Positions 28,293-38,281 of a stretch of DNA of 64,000 nucleotides are shown here, in pieces. Origin of the DNA: Gammaproteobacteria bacterium (GTDB lineage: Bacteria; Pseudomonadota; Gammaproteobacteria; Magnimaribacterales; AG-339-G14); assembly GCA_019652555.1 (NCBI GenBank), contig BPAJ01000001.1:398762-462761 (forward strand), read 5' to 3'. The notes beneath the pieces were generated by a model. It was not told the DNA's origin. It did not search any database and was given only the letters and a program-made list of their open reading frames with translations. The translations under genes and the position numbers were made by a program. Each line of letters opens with the position of its first letter. Within the stretch, counting starts at the first letter, position 1.

Positions 28293-28844
28293 TTAAATTA
28301 CTGAAAGGACTAACGAATAAGTACATACGATAAATGCCCCAGAGATAGCCTGAACATTCCTATCAATCAATATGTTCTTACCAAAAAGTTTCTGCTTTAT
28401 CGGCGGTACACCATTAACGTCATTTAATTCTCCATCATATAAAGACATAGAAAATAAAGTTAACGCAAAAGCTATTATCCATAAATAAATAATGCAATAT
28501 ACCAACCCTAAACTTAAAGAATCACCAGTTATCCAAAGTAAGTACAATGAAAGAAACGAACTTAAAATCATTGCATTAACCTGCCAAACTAAATGAAACC
28601 TTGCATGTCCTGTCCATAATGGATTTGTTGCATGAGACTCATTAAAGTCAATTAAGGGTGTGATAATTGCAAATCCTAATAATAATAGTGTTAGTAATAC
28701 TTTAGAGATAAAAACATATTCTAAATTTGAGAAAAAGACTGCCCAAAAAGACCAGATAATGAATGCGCCAATTATGAGGCCAAAATTATCTTGAGTTTTT
28801 AAAGCAAAATTAAAAGCCTTACTTCTTTGATTTGGATCAAACAT
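28293..28844 (-). CDS. Conserved-looking integral membrane protein, unknown function
   Basis: A 183-residue protein with five hydrophobic segments. Between the second and third is a polar motif NPLWTGHARFHLVWQV, with two His and an Arg that could be functional. A second cytoplasmic or periplasmic loop reads DGELNDVNGVPPIKQKLFG. I do not recognise the family with certainty. It is divergent from the HLD-II-type dehalogenase gene (65 bases apart) and convergent with the alpha-E gene across 156 bases of AT-rich DNA that shows no gene. Confidence 0.6.
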   Translation of the reverse strand: MFDPNQRSKAFNFALKTQDNFGLIIGAFIIWSFWAVFFSNLEYVFISKVLLTLLLLGFAIITPLIDFNESHATNPLWTGHARFHLVWQVNAMILSSFLSLYLLWITGDSLSLGLVYCIIYLWIIAFALTLFSMSLYDGELNDVNGVPPIKQKLFGKNILIDRNVQAISGAFIVCTYSLVLSVI

Positions 28845-28909
28845 CCTAATACCTCAAATTGTTAATTTATTAATGATATATTAAATGATGTCTATTAAGG
28901 AGATAATCA

Positions 28910-29768
28910 ATGACAAAGAAATATAAAGAAATTTTAGGAAAACAAATGGCTTACCTTGACGAAGGATCTGGACAATCCATTGTTTTTCTTCACGGTAACC
29001 CAACCTCTTCTTTTTTATGGAGGAATATTACTCCTTTTGTGAAAGATCTAGGAAGGATTGTAGTTCCAGATTTGATTGGTATGGGAGATTCTGAAAAGCT
29101 TGGGGGTAAGGATAACCTGATTATGCTTATCATGGACGGCCACTGCAATATTTATCAAATTTACTAGATTCTTTAGATTTAGGAAATGAAATTAACTTAG
29201 TGAAATTCACGATTGGGGTTCTGCAATGGGTTTTCAATATGAAAATCTATTGCAAATTTAAATCTATTTCTTTATGGAAGCAATAGTAATGCCAATGACT
29301 TGGGATGACTGGCCAGAAATTGCTAGAAATATATTCCAACTGATGAGATCTAACGAAGCTGGTGAAGAAATAGTTTTAGAGAAAAATATTTTTGTTGAGA
29401 GGATATTGTTTAACGATTCTGAAAAAGGCCTTTCTGATGAGGCAAAGAAAGAATACATTCGTCCTTTTAAAAATGCAGGAGAAGATCGTCGCCCTACTCT
29501 TACATGGCCTCGTCAAATTCCTATTGATGGATCACCTGAGGCCGTTATAGATGAGGTAACAAAAAATGGAGAATTTCATAAAAACTCAGACATTCCAAAA
29601 CTTTTTATAAATGCCGATCCAGGAACTATTTTAATTGGTAAACAAAGAGAATTTGTAAGATCTTGGACTAATCTAAAAGAAGTTACTGTAAAAGGTAATC
29701 ATTTTGTTCAAGAAGATTCTCCACATGAGATTGGTGAAGCGTTAAAAGTCTTTATTGAGACAATTTAA
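28910..29768 (+). CDS. Haloalkane dehalogenase, subfamily II type (frameshifted)
   Basis: A third dehalogenase-like enzyme, of a different branch from the two above. [13 protein letters not shown] carries the halide-binding Asn typical of HLD-II (LinB/DhaA/Renilla luciferase group). The nucleophile region, read in a shifted frame near 29205-29240, is [26 protein letters not shown] and the C-terminal [14 protein letters not shown] with the catalytic His complete the signature. The track gives only 28910-29167 and 29274-29768; indels near 29115, 29200 and 29265 join them into about 287 residues. The best candidate in the window for a true haloalkane dehalogenase. Confidence 0.87.
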
Positions 29769-29874
29769 TAGAACAAATCAATTATGTAAGCAGCTAACGC
29801 TAAAAAAACATTGACAATGACTATTACAAAAAGCAAACCTTTTAAATTAAATTTTTTTTATCTTTGTTGTCCAT
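29765..29874 (-). CDS. Possible 36-residue single-pass membrane protein
   Basis: If one base is added in the eight-T run at 29852-29859, the minus strand reads a 36-residue protein from ATG 29874: a basic start MDNKDKKKFNLKG followed by a strongly hydrophobic helix ([19 protein letters not shown]) and a short tail. The pattern (positive-inside residues, one membrane span) is that of many small bacterial membrane proteins. There is no strong ribosome binding site and no recognised family. It fills most of the gap between the third dehalogenase and infA, on the opposite strand. Confidence 0.35.
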
Positions 29875-29897
29875 CAGGCATAATTATGAACCAATTT

Positions 29898-30076
29898 ATG
29901 GCGAAGATTTAATTGAAATGTCTGGTGAGGTTATCGACACCATGCCAAATACTACTTTCAAAGTAAAACTTGAAAATGATCACATCATAACTGCGCATAT
30001 TTCAGGAAAAATGAGAAAAACTACTATTCGGATTTTAACTGGAGACAAAGTGAAGGTAAGAAATGACGCCTTATGA
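29898..30076 (+). CDS. infA: Translation initiation factor IF-1 (one base missing near start)
   Basis: The OB-fold initiation factor. The ORF track's N-terminal 14 residues are an artefact of a frameshift. The true start is ATG 29898 (MAK then [15 protein letters not shown]), with one A missing in GCGAAGAT. After that the sequence is canonical IF-1: [21 protein letters not shown] and [15 protein letters not shown]. About 60-70 residues as expected. An in-phase upstream ATG at 29886 is an alternative. Convergent with clpA, the usual neighbourhood of infA in gammaproteobacteria. Confidence 0.93.
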
Positions 30077-30080
30077 TCTT

Positions 30081-30104
30081 TCTAAAGGTAGAATTACCTT
30101 TAGA
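30081..30104. terminator. Perfect 10-bp hairpin between convergent infA and clpA
   Basis: TCTAAAGGTA, loop GAAT, TACCTTTAGA: a perfect ten-base stem lying five bases after the infA stop and 16 bases before the clpA stop. It can fold in RNA from either strand and so could end both transcripts. There is no long U-tract on either side, so intrinsic termination would be weak. Position strongly suggests a 3'-end structure. Confidence 0.55.
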
Positions 30105-30120
30105 GAAAAATAATTCTAGA

Positions 30121-32370
30121 TTAGCTTGTAAGTTCTTTTTCTTCGTGAGGAAGAAACTTGATATCTAAATTTTCTTTTTTAACTGATATTTTTGCAATTC
30201 CACCCTCTTTAGCTAGGTCGCCAAACAAAATAGACTCTGCAAGTTTTTGTTTGATTTCATCTTGAATAAGTCTTTGCATTGGCCTTGCGCCCATTTTTTC
30301 GTCATAGCCATTATCCGCCAACCAAGCACGTGCTTTACCATCTACTTCCAAAACCACTCTCTTTTCATCTAATTGCGCTTGTAATTCCGTTAAGAATTTA
30401 TCAACAACTGTATGAATCACATCCACACTCAGCGCACCAAATTGAACAATGGACGTTAGACGATTTCTAAATTCAGGACTGAATGCCTTTTTTATTACCT
30501 CAGAGCCATCCGAAGTATTATCTTGTTTTTGAAAACCCATGGATTCTCTAGCCATTTCCAAAGCTCCTGAATTGGTAGTCATGATCAAAACACAGTTTTC
30601 TAAAAACTTGCTTGTCTTCCATTATTATCAGTGAGCATGCCATGATCCATAACTTGTAATAAGACATTAAAGACCTCGGGATGAGCTTTTTCAATTTCAT
30701 CTAACAGAATTACCGAATGGGGATTTTTAGATACTGCTTCCGTTAATAATCCTCCTTGATCATAGCCAACATATCCTGGAGGAGCACCAATCAACCTTGA
30801 GACAGTATGTCTTTCCATATATTCAGACATATCAAATCTTATCAATTCCACACCAAGAATTTTAGCTAATTGACGAGAAACTTCAGTTTTACCTACCCCG
30901 GTTGGACCCGAGAACAAAAAAGATCCAATTGGTTTTTCTTCTTCACCTAAGCCAGCTCTAGACATCATGATGGAGTTTGATAATTTTTGAATCGCCTCAT
31001 CTTGACCAAAAATAACTCTTTTCAGATCTTCTTCTAATTTGCCTAATGAAACTCTATCTTTGGTAGAAACACTCTTTTCTGGTATTTGTGCCATCAAAGA
31101 GATTACCCTTTCAACATCTTGTTCATTAACAGTTTTTCTTTTGATATTTAAGTTTAATCTGAGTCTAGCACCTGCTTCATCTATGACATCAATGGCTTTG
31201 TCAGGTAAAAATTTGTCATTTATATGTTTAGCAGAAAGTTCAGCCGCTGCTTTCAAAGATGCCTTGGAATATTTAAGTTCATGATGCTGTTCGTATTTCT
31301 TTTTTAGACCTTCAAGTATTTTTATGGTTTCTTGTACAGAAGGTTCAACTAAATCAACTTTTTGGAATCTTCTAGACAAAGCTCTATCTTGTTCAAAAAT
31401 TGTTCGATATTCTTTAAAAGTTGTTGAGCCAATGAATTTAATGCCTTCTTTTCCAAGTACTGGCTTCAAAAGATTAGAAGCATCCATTACACCGCCTGAA
31501 GTAGCACCCGCTCCGATGATTGTATGAATTTCATCAATGAATAAAATTGCATTGGGAATATTTGCAAGTTCTTTTAAGATTCCTTTAAGTCTTTTTTCAA
31601 AATCTCCTCGATATTTTGTGCCGGCCAGTAAGGAGCCCATATCCAATGAATAAATGACGCTTTCTTGCAGTGAAGGTGCAGCAGATTTCTCAACTATATT
31701 TTTTGCCAAACCTTCTATAAGAGCAGTTTTACCAACTCCCGATTCACCAACTAAAATAGGATTGTTTTTAGATCTTCTGGCAAGATTTGGGAGATTCTTT
31801 CAATTTCTTTATCTCTGCCGACTAGAGGATCAATTCGATTTTCTTCTGCTTCTTTATTAAGATTTAAAGCATATTTACCAAGGTAACCCGATTCTTTTGA
31901 AGAAGAAGATTCTTGAGCAAATCATCAAAAGATTCATCTTCTGTTACACCTTCTCCATGACTCATGTATGAAACCGCATCCAGTCTAGTCATTCCTTGTT
32001 TTTTTAATAAATAGACACTGTGACTTTCTTTTTCACTAAAAAGCGCAACCAAAACATTAGCTCCAGTTACCTCTCCAGCACCAGAAGACTGCACATGAAA
32101 AACAGCTCTTTGAATAACTCTTTGAAAAGATAAGGTTGGTTGTATCTCTACTGCTTCATCTTTCTTTTCAGGACAATTTTTTGATATAAATTCTTTTAAT
32201 TCTGCTTCTAAAATATCGATATTTACATCACAAGCAAGAAGAACATTGAGAGCATCTTGATTATTTAAAATGCAAAGCAATAAGTGTTCTGTGGTTACAA
32301 ACTCATGATTGTTTTCATGAGCAAATTTAAAAGCATTATTTAGACATTCTTCAAGATTCTTTTCTAACAT
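30121..32370 (-). CDS. clpA: ATP-dependent Clp protease ATP-binding subunit ClpA (frameshifted)
   Basis: AAA+ unfoldase that feeds ClpP. Pieces: N-domain with two Clp_N repeats (31864-32370), first AAA module (Walker [19 protein letters not shown] read in the gap frame near 31725-31770, then [11 protein letters not shown]), second AAA module ([38 protein letters not shown]) and the C-terminal D2-small domain (30121-30588). Indels near 31920, 31790 and 30595 explain the breaks. Roughly 750 residues. It starts one base overlapping the clpS stop, so ClpS adaptor and ClpA are coupled. Confidence 0.95.
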
Positions 32371-32720
32371 CAGTCTTCCTCGTCTATTGGTTCAATGTCA
32401 CTTACTAAAGGATGTTCATTTTGCTTGGCAAAATTGTTAATCTGATTGGATTTGGTTTCAGCAACTTCTTTAGTATAAATTCCACAAACACCCTTTCCTT
32501 TGGTGTGTACTGCCAGCATTATCTGTGTAGCCTTCTCTTTGTCATAGCTAAAAAATGTTTGCAGTACGTAAATAACAAATTCCATTGGAGTGTAGTCATC
32601 GTTTAAAAGTATTACTCGATACAGAGAAGGTTTTTTTAATTTTGGCTCTTCAAGCTCTACTAAAGATGAAGTACCAGAATCGAATTCTTCAGATTTATTG
32701 CTTAATTTAATTTCAATCAT
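32370..32720 (-). CDS. clpS: ClpA adaptor protein ClpS
   Basis: An intact 116-residue N-end-rule adaptor that delivers substrates to ClpAP. The ClpS core is clear: [27 protein letters not shown] with the [10 protein letters not shown] substrate-binding motif, then [21 protein letters not shown]. The N-terminal extension of about 30 residues is acidic and disordered, as in other ClpS proteins, where it is needed for handoff to ClpA. Immediately upstream of clpA on the same strand. Confidence 0.96.
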   Translation of the reverse strand: MIEIKLSNKSEEFDSGTSSLVELEEPKLKKPSLYRVILLNDDYTPMEFVIYVLQTFFSYDKEKATQIMLAVHTKGKGVCGIYTKEVAETKSNQINNFAKQNEHPLVSDIEPIDEED

Positions 32721-32732
32721 TAAAAAGATTTA

Positions 32733-33993
32733 TTATGACATTCCATTACAAATTTGTTCTGCAAACTCAGAACATTTTAGTAATTTTGCTCCTGTCATCA
32801 ATCTTTCTAAATCATAAGTTACTAACTTATTCTTAATTGCCCAACTTATACCTTTGATAATATTTTCTGAAGCTTCGTGCCAACCGATATGATTAAGCAT
32901 CATTTCTGCAGATAGAATCAAAGAAGCTGGATTTACTTTATCTAAACCAGCATATTTTGGCGCCGTACCATGTGTTGCTTCAAATAAGGCAACTTTATCG
33001 CCTAAATTTGCACCAGGAGCTAAACCTAAGTCCCCCAACTTTTGCTGCTAATGCATCAGAAATAAAATCTCCATTTAGATTCATTGTGGCGATAACATCA
33101 TAATCACCAGGTCTGATTAAAATTTGCTGAAGAAAATTATCTGTGATTATATCTTTAAGAATAATTAGTCTCTTGGTAACAGGATTTCTAAAACTCATCC
33201 ACTCTCCTCCGTCAAGAGAAGTTGCTCCAAACTCTTTAGCTGCAAGTGAATAACTCCACTCTTTAAATGAGCCCTCAGTAAATTTCATAATGTTGCCTTT
33301 ATGCACAATAGTTACTGAGGAACGATCATTATCGATTGCATATTGAATGGCTTTTCTAACATGTCTTTCAGTCCCTTCTTTGGATATCGGCTTAATACCA
33401 ATTCCACAAGCTTCTTCAAATCTAATATTTTTTACATTCATTTCTTTTGTAAGAAAATCTATCAATTTTGTTGCATCATCGGAATTTGCTTCAAACTCAA
33501 TTCCTGCATAAATGTCTTCTGAATTTTCACGGAAGACAACCATATCGGTAGTTTCCCGGAATTACAACTGACTGGGTACGCCTTCAAAGTAACGTATTGG
33601 TTCCCGGGCAAACATAGCGATTCAAAACTTGCCTTAATCGAACGTTGAGATCTAATACCTCCTCCAATGGGAGTGCAGAGGGACCTCAAATTCCAACTCA
33701 CATAATTTCTTCAAAGCGTCTATAGTTTCATCAGGTAACCACTCGTTTTCTCCATATACACCTAATGATTTTTCTCCACAAAAAACTTCCATCCAAGCTA
33801 TTTTTCGCTCTCCGTTATAAGCAAGATTTACGGCATGATCCACAACTTGGATCATTGCAGCAGTAACGTCTGTACCTATCCCATCGCCTTCTATAAATGG
33901 AATTATTGGGTTTGGAGGAACATTTAACTCACCAGCATCATTAAAAGTAATTTGTGCCCCATCCTTTGGAATTTTTATGTGTTTATAAGCCAT
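32733..33993 (-). CDS. icd: NADP-dependent isocitrate dehydrogenase (several indels)
   Basis: TCA-cycle enzyme converting isocitrate to 2-oxoglutarate. The N-terminal piece (33652-33993) has [10 protein letters not shown] and [14 protein letters not shown]. The middle piece reads TPIGGGIRS with the phosphorylatable Ser, then [16 protein letters not shown]. The C-terminal piece is [37 protein letters not shown]. At least four single-base indels lie in 33545-33690 and one near 33035. The ORF at 33462-33701 is a fragment of the same gene in another frame, not a separate gene. About 420 residues, an E. coli/Pseudomonas Icd-type length. Downstream of clpS lacks the cspD gene often found here. Confidence 0.93.
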
Positions 33994-34055
33994 AAGAGTT
34001 ATTAAAGTCCTTTAAAGCGCGGTATCATAGCATTTTTTAGCTATCTATAAAAATT

Positions 34056-35115
34056 GTGAAAGTTCTCTTGGGATTATCTGGCGGTGTTGATTCATCAGTC
34101 GCAGCATTCCTTTTAAAACAAGAAGGATTCGAGGTTACCGCTGGATTTATGAGAAATTGGGAGGACGATGATGGAAGTCCTTATTGCAGTGTTAAAGAAG
34201 ATTTTATGGATGCTGCTCAGGTAGCTGACAAATTAAGTATAAATTTGGTGCAAATGAACTTTGCACAAAAATACAAAGAGAAAGTTTTTAGTTATTTTCT
34301 CAACGAATTGAACAAGGGAAAAACACCCAATCCAGATATTTATTGTAATAAGTACATTAAGTTTAAAGAATTTACCGATTATGCATTAGAAAATGGCTAT
34401 GATGCTGTAGCTACTGGTCATTATTCTAAAATTCAGGTTATCAATAAAGAATATTTTTTATGCAAATCTTATGATCAAAGCAAAGACCAGACTTATTTTT
34501 TAAGTCAGGTTGATAGAGATATCTTTTCAAAAATTAAATTCCCTTTGGGAAATCTACTTAAAAACCGATGTAAGAAAGATTGCTGAAAAAGAAAATTTAA
34601 TTACTTTTGATAAAAAAGATAGTACAGGAATATGTTTTATTGGAGAACGACCTTTCCCCGAATTTCTGAAAAACTACCTTCCAGAGGAATATGGAGAGAT
34701 TGTAGATGATTCTGGTGAGGTGATCGGTTCTCACAAAGGCTTGCATTTTTATACCATAGGCCAAAGACAAGGTCTTGGAATAGGTGGATTGAAGAATAGA
34801 GAAGAAAAAGCTTGGTATGTAGTAGCAAAAGATTTTTCAAATAATAAATTAATAGTTGTTCAAGAAAATGATCATCCTTTGCTCTTCAAACAAAAACTCA
34901 AGGTATCAAATATAAATTGGTTAAAAAAACCATCTTCAAATAAAGTTTCGGCAAAAATTAGATATCGTCAAAAAGATCAAGCTTGTGAAATTGATATTCA
35001 TGGAAACAAGGCTAAAGTCTTTTTTAAAGAACCGCAAAGAGCAGTTACTCCTGGTCAATTTATTGTATTTTATGAAGATGAAATTTGTTTAGGTGGAGGC
35101 GAGATAGATATATAA
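34056..35115 (+). CDS. mnmA: tRNA-specific 2-thiouridylase MnmA (one frameshift)
   Basis: Thiolates U34 of Lys, Glu and Gln tRNAs. GTG start. The PP-loop is LSGGVDSSVAAFLL; catalytic cysteines are in TPNPDIYCNKYIKF and in STGICFIGER. The C-terminal beta-barrel is AKIRYRQKDQ...EPQRAVTPGQFIVFYEDE. A single-base change near 34560 in the LGNLLK/LKTDVRKIAEKEN region joins the two ORF pieces to about 353 residues. Divergent from icd, then purB after 17 bases. The hflD gene that normally lies between mnmA and purB is absent. Confidence 0.95.
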
Positions 35116-35132
35116 TCCTCTTTTGAAAATTA

Positions 35133-36507
35133 ATGCCCAACGATAATCTGCTTTCTATAACTCCCATTGATGGGAGATATGAATCTCAAACAAAATCTCT
35201 TTCAAACTATTTTAGTGAATTTGCTTTGATTAAAACTAGAGTAGAAGTCGAAATTAAATGGCTTCTGCTGATTTCAAATAATAAATCTTTAAATTTATTC
35301 CTGAAGTTTCATTAGCTCAGCAAAAAAAAATAACTAATATTTTTCAAGAGTTTTCCATCCAAGATGCCAGGCAAATAAAAAAAATTGAAAAGAAAACCAA
35401 TCACGATGTCAAAGCAGTAGAGCTTTTTATTGTTGAAAAATTAAAAAAATTAAAACTCAGTAAACTTTGTGAATTTGTTCATTTTTGTTGTACTTCCGAA
35501 GATATAAATAATCTGTCTTACTCATTGATGTTGCAAAGATTTTTAGACATTGAATTTATACCTGAAGTTAATTTTTTACAGAAAAATTTAAATTCTTTAG
35601 CAAAGAAATATTCAAAAATATCAATGTTAGCTTTTACTCATGGACAACCTGCTTCTCCTACTACACTTGGTAAGGAATTTTCTAACTTTAGTTACCGAAT
35701 AAAATTTCATTTAGATCATATTAAATCTATTAAACAAAAAGGAAAATTCAATGGAGCTTCAGGAAATTACAATGCTCATGTTGTTGCAGAAAAGAAAGTT
35801 AATTGGGAGAGTCTTTATCTAAAAAATTCGTAAATTCTTTAGGCCTAGATTTTTCAAGTCATTCAACGCAAATTGAACTTAAAGATGCCATGGCATTTCA
35901 ATTAGCAAATACTCATAATTTGAATAACGTATTGATTGATTTTGCTCAAGATATTTGGCTTTTAATTTCAAAAAACTACTTAAAGCAAAATTTGAAAGCT
36001 GGAGAAGTTGGCTCTTCAACCATGCCGCATAAAGTTAATCCTATAGATTTTGAAAATGCAGAAGGAAATTTATCCATGGCTAATGGCTTAATTATTGCTC
36101 TGAAAAATAAAATCCAAATATCTAGATTACAAAGAGATTTATCCGATTCAACTGTTTTAAGAAATATTGGCTCGTTATTTGCTTATATTATTATCAGCCT
36201 CAATTCTTTGAAAAAAGGCATCGCTAAAATAGAGCCTAATAAAGAGTTAATCCTCAAAGACCTAGATAACAGTTGGGAAATTTTAACTGAAGCTATTCAA
36301 ACCATACTCAGAAAAAATGGTGTTGAGGATAGCTATACAAAAATTAAATCCATTTCACGTGGAAAAAAGCTTGATTATCATTCCTACATAAAGATAATTG
36401 ACGACTTAAAAATAAATAAAGCAGATAAGGAACTTCTTTTAAGCCTTACTCCAAAAAATTACATTGGACTGGCAGATAAATTGGCTAAATCTTCTTTTAA
36501 ATCCTAA
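35133..36507 (+). CDS. purB: Adenylosuccinate lyase (frameshifted)
   Basis: Purine biosynthesis, two steps. Start MPNDNLLSITPIDGRYESQTKSL is the family start. The gap 35316-35524 reads QDARQIKKIEKKTNHDVKAVEL and CTSEDINNLSYSL in a shifted frame. The catalytic and signature loop is GSSTMPHKVNPIDFENAEGN in the third piece (35803-36507). Indels near 35305 and 35815 account for the breaks; about 458 residues. It is followed after 10 bases by aceA with a strong ribosome binding site. Confidence 0.95.
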
Positions 36508-36517
36508 GGGGCATAAT

Positions 36518-38122
36518 ATGTTTGATTACAAAAAAATCGTTAAAGAATATGAGGATCTAAAGAACCAAAATCCAAATATTTATAAAAATATCAATCCTGT
36601 ATCTGCTGCAAGAATGAGATTGCAAAACAGATTTCATACTGGTTTAGATATTGCTCAATACACAGCTGATATCATGCATGCAGATATGGCTGACTATGAT
36701 AAAGACTCCAGTAATTACACTCAGTCCTTAGGTTGTTGGCATGGTTTTACTGCTCAACAAATGATGATGGAAATCAAACGTTCACACACTACAACTTCTA
36801 AAAGATATGTTTATTTGAGCGGCTGGATGATTGCTGCCCTGAGATCGGAATTTGGCCCTCTTCCTGACCAGAGCATGCATGAAAAAACTGCAGTTCCCAA
36901 CCTTATTAAAGAGATTTATACCTTTTTGAAAAGAGCTGATTCTGTCCAGCTACAACATTTGTTCAACGAATTAGATGAAGCAGAAGCGGCAGGAAATAAA
37001 ACTGATGAAATCATTAAAAGAATTAATAATTTTGAAACTCACGTTGTTCCTATCATTGCAGATATAGATGCTGGATTTGGTAATGAGGAAGCGACTTACT
37101 TACTTGCAAAAAAGATGATCCAAGCTGGTGCTTGTGCTATTCAAATTGAAAACCAAGTATCTGATGAAAAACAGTGCGGTCACCAAGACGGAAAAGTAAC
37201 CGTTCCACATGAAGACTTTTTATCTAAGGTTAATGCTGTTAGATATGCATTCTTAGAATTAGGTATTAAAAATGGAATCATTGTTGCAAGAACTGATTCT
37301 CTAGGCGCTGGTTTAACTCAAAAGGTACCAGTTTCAAAAGAACCAGGAGATCTTGCTGATCAATACAATTCCTTTCTTGAATCTCATGAAATTAATGATT
37401 TGAGTGAATTAGAAGATAACGATGTAACCATTCATCAAGGAGGAAAACTTGTACAACCTGTAAGACTTCCAAATGGTCTCTATCAATTCAAAAAAGACAC
37501 CGGTTTTGATCGAGTAGTGCTCGATTGCATAACCAGTCTTGAAAATGGTGCTGATCTTTTATGGATTGAAACCGAAAAACCAAATGTAAAACAGATTGCG
37601 GAAATGGTTTCTGCTATCAGAGAAAAACAACCACAAGCAAAACTTGTTTACAATAACTCCCCTTCTTTTAATTGGACTTTGTCTTTTAGAGAACAGGTTT
37701 ATCAAGAATGGGTAGAAGCTGGAAAAGACGTTTCAAATTATCCTGATCCTGCAAAGGATCCAAAAGGATTAATGAATGAAAAGTTTGATGATACAGAGCT
37801 TGCAATTGAAGCTGACAAATACATCCAAAATTTTCAAAAAGACGCTTCTAAAGAGGCAGGAATTTTTCATCATTTGATCACTTTACCTACTTATCATGAA
37901 ACTGCTCTGGGTACGTCAGTGCTTTCTGAAGGATACTTTGGCGATCAAGGCATGTTGGCGTATGTTAAAGAAATTCAAAGACAAGAAATCAGACGTGATA
38001 TGTCTTCTGTTAAACACCAAGATTTAGCTGGTTCAACTGTTGGGGATACTCACAAAGAATATTTCTCAGGAGATAATGCTCTTAAAGCTGGTGGTGAAGA
38101 TAATACAATGAATCAGTTCTAA
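36518..38122 (+). CDS. aceA: Isocitrate lyase
   Basis: Glyoxylate bypass enzyme cleaving isocitrate into glyoxylate and succinate. The ORF track's start at 36464 is an upstream extension; I prefer ATG 36518, preceded by AAGGGG. The intact 534-residue protein is the long type found in Pseudomonas, with IADIDAGFGNEEAT, the catalytic-loop motif KQCGHQDGK, VARTDSLGAGL and NNSPSFNWT. No malate synthase or AceK gene is in the window. Nearby icd competes for the same substrate, and the icd/mnmA/purB/aceA neighbourhood matches Pseudomonas. The stop overlaps the convergent nqrM stop. Confidence 0.96.
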   Translation: MFDYKKIVKEYEDLKNQNPNIYKNINPVSAARMRLQNRFHTGLDIAQYTADIMHADMADYDKDSSNYTQSLGCWHGFTAQQMMMEIKRSHTTTSKRYVYLSGWMIAALRSEFGPLPDQSMHEKTAVPNLIKEIYTFLKRADSVQLQHLFNELDEAEAAGNKTDEIIKRINNFETHVVPIIADIDAGFGNEEATYLLAKKMIQAGACAIQIENQVSDEKQCGHQDGKVTVPHEDFLSKVNAVRYAFLELGIKNGIIVARTDSLGAGLTQKVPVSKEPGDLADQYNSFLESHEINDLSELEDNDVTIHQGGKLVQPVRLPNGLYQFKKDTGFDRVVLDCITSLENGADLLWIETEKPNVKQIAEMVSAIREKQPQAKLVYNNSPSFNWTLSFREQVYQEWVEAGKDVSNYPDPAKDPKGLMNEKFDDTELAIEADKYIQNFQKDASKEAGIFHHLITLPTYHETALGTSVLSEGYFGDQGMLAYVKEIQRQEIRRDMSSVKHQDLAGSTVGDTHKEYFSGDNALKAGGEDNTMNQF

Positions 38123-38277
38123 TCGACTGTTTTACCGCAAACCTTACAAGTATCGCCTTTTTCTAAATAAATTCCTCCGCAGCTTGGCTGGAGGGGTTTA
38201 TTCTTAAAAATAAGTCCTATCGACATTCCGGCTATAGAAAGAATAATAATAAATATGGCTAATAAGGCTGTAATCAT
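38119..38277 (-). CDS. nqrM: Na+-NQR maturation factor NqrM (absent from ORF track)
   Basis: A 52-residue protein below the ORF-track cutoff. It has an N-terminal membrane helix (ALLAIFIIILSIAGMSIGLIF), then NKPLQPSCGGIY and a C-terminal CKVCGK. The membrane anchor plus SCGG and a CxxC is the DUF539/NqrM pattern, a factor needed to deliver iron to the NqrD/NqrE iron centre. It starts four bases after the apbE stop, as the last gene of the nqr operon, the standard place. Its stop overlaps the aceA stop, and its coding sequence holds a hairpin (see below). Confidence 0.88.
   Translation of the reverse strand: MITALLAIFIIILSIAGMSIGLIFKNKPLQPSCGGIYLEKGDTCKVCGKTVD
38166..38202 (+). terminator. 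Hairpin inside nqrM, probably the 3' structure of aceA mRNA
   Basis: AATAAATTCCTCC pairs with GGAGGGGTTTATT across an 11-base loop. The stem is 13 pairs long if the two central TT/GG positions pair as U-G wobbles, which is possible only in RNA of the plus strand. That points to the aceA transcript, which enters here 44 bases after its stop codon. No U-tract follows. The sequence is at the same time the NKPLQPSCGGI coding part of nqrM on the other strand. Confidence 0.4.
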
Positions 38278-38281
38278 TTAA

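Noticed and set aside
33462-33701. Separate 79-residue ORF
   Set aside because: It is isocitrate dehydrogenase read in shifted frame (TPIGGGIRS is the Icd motif), not an independent gene.
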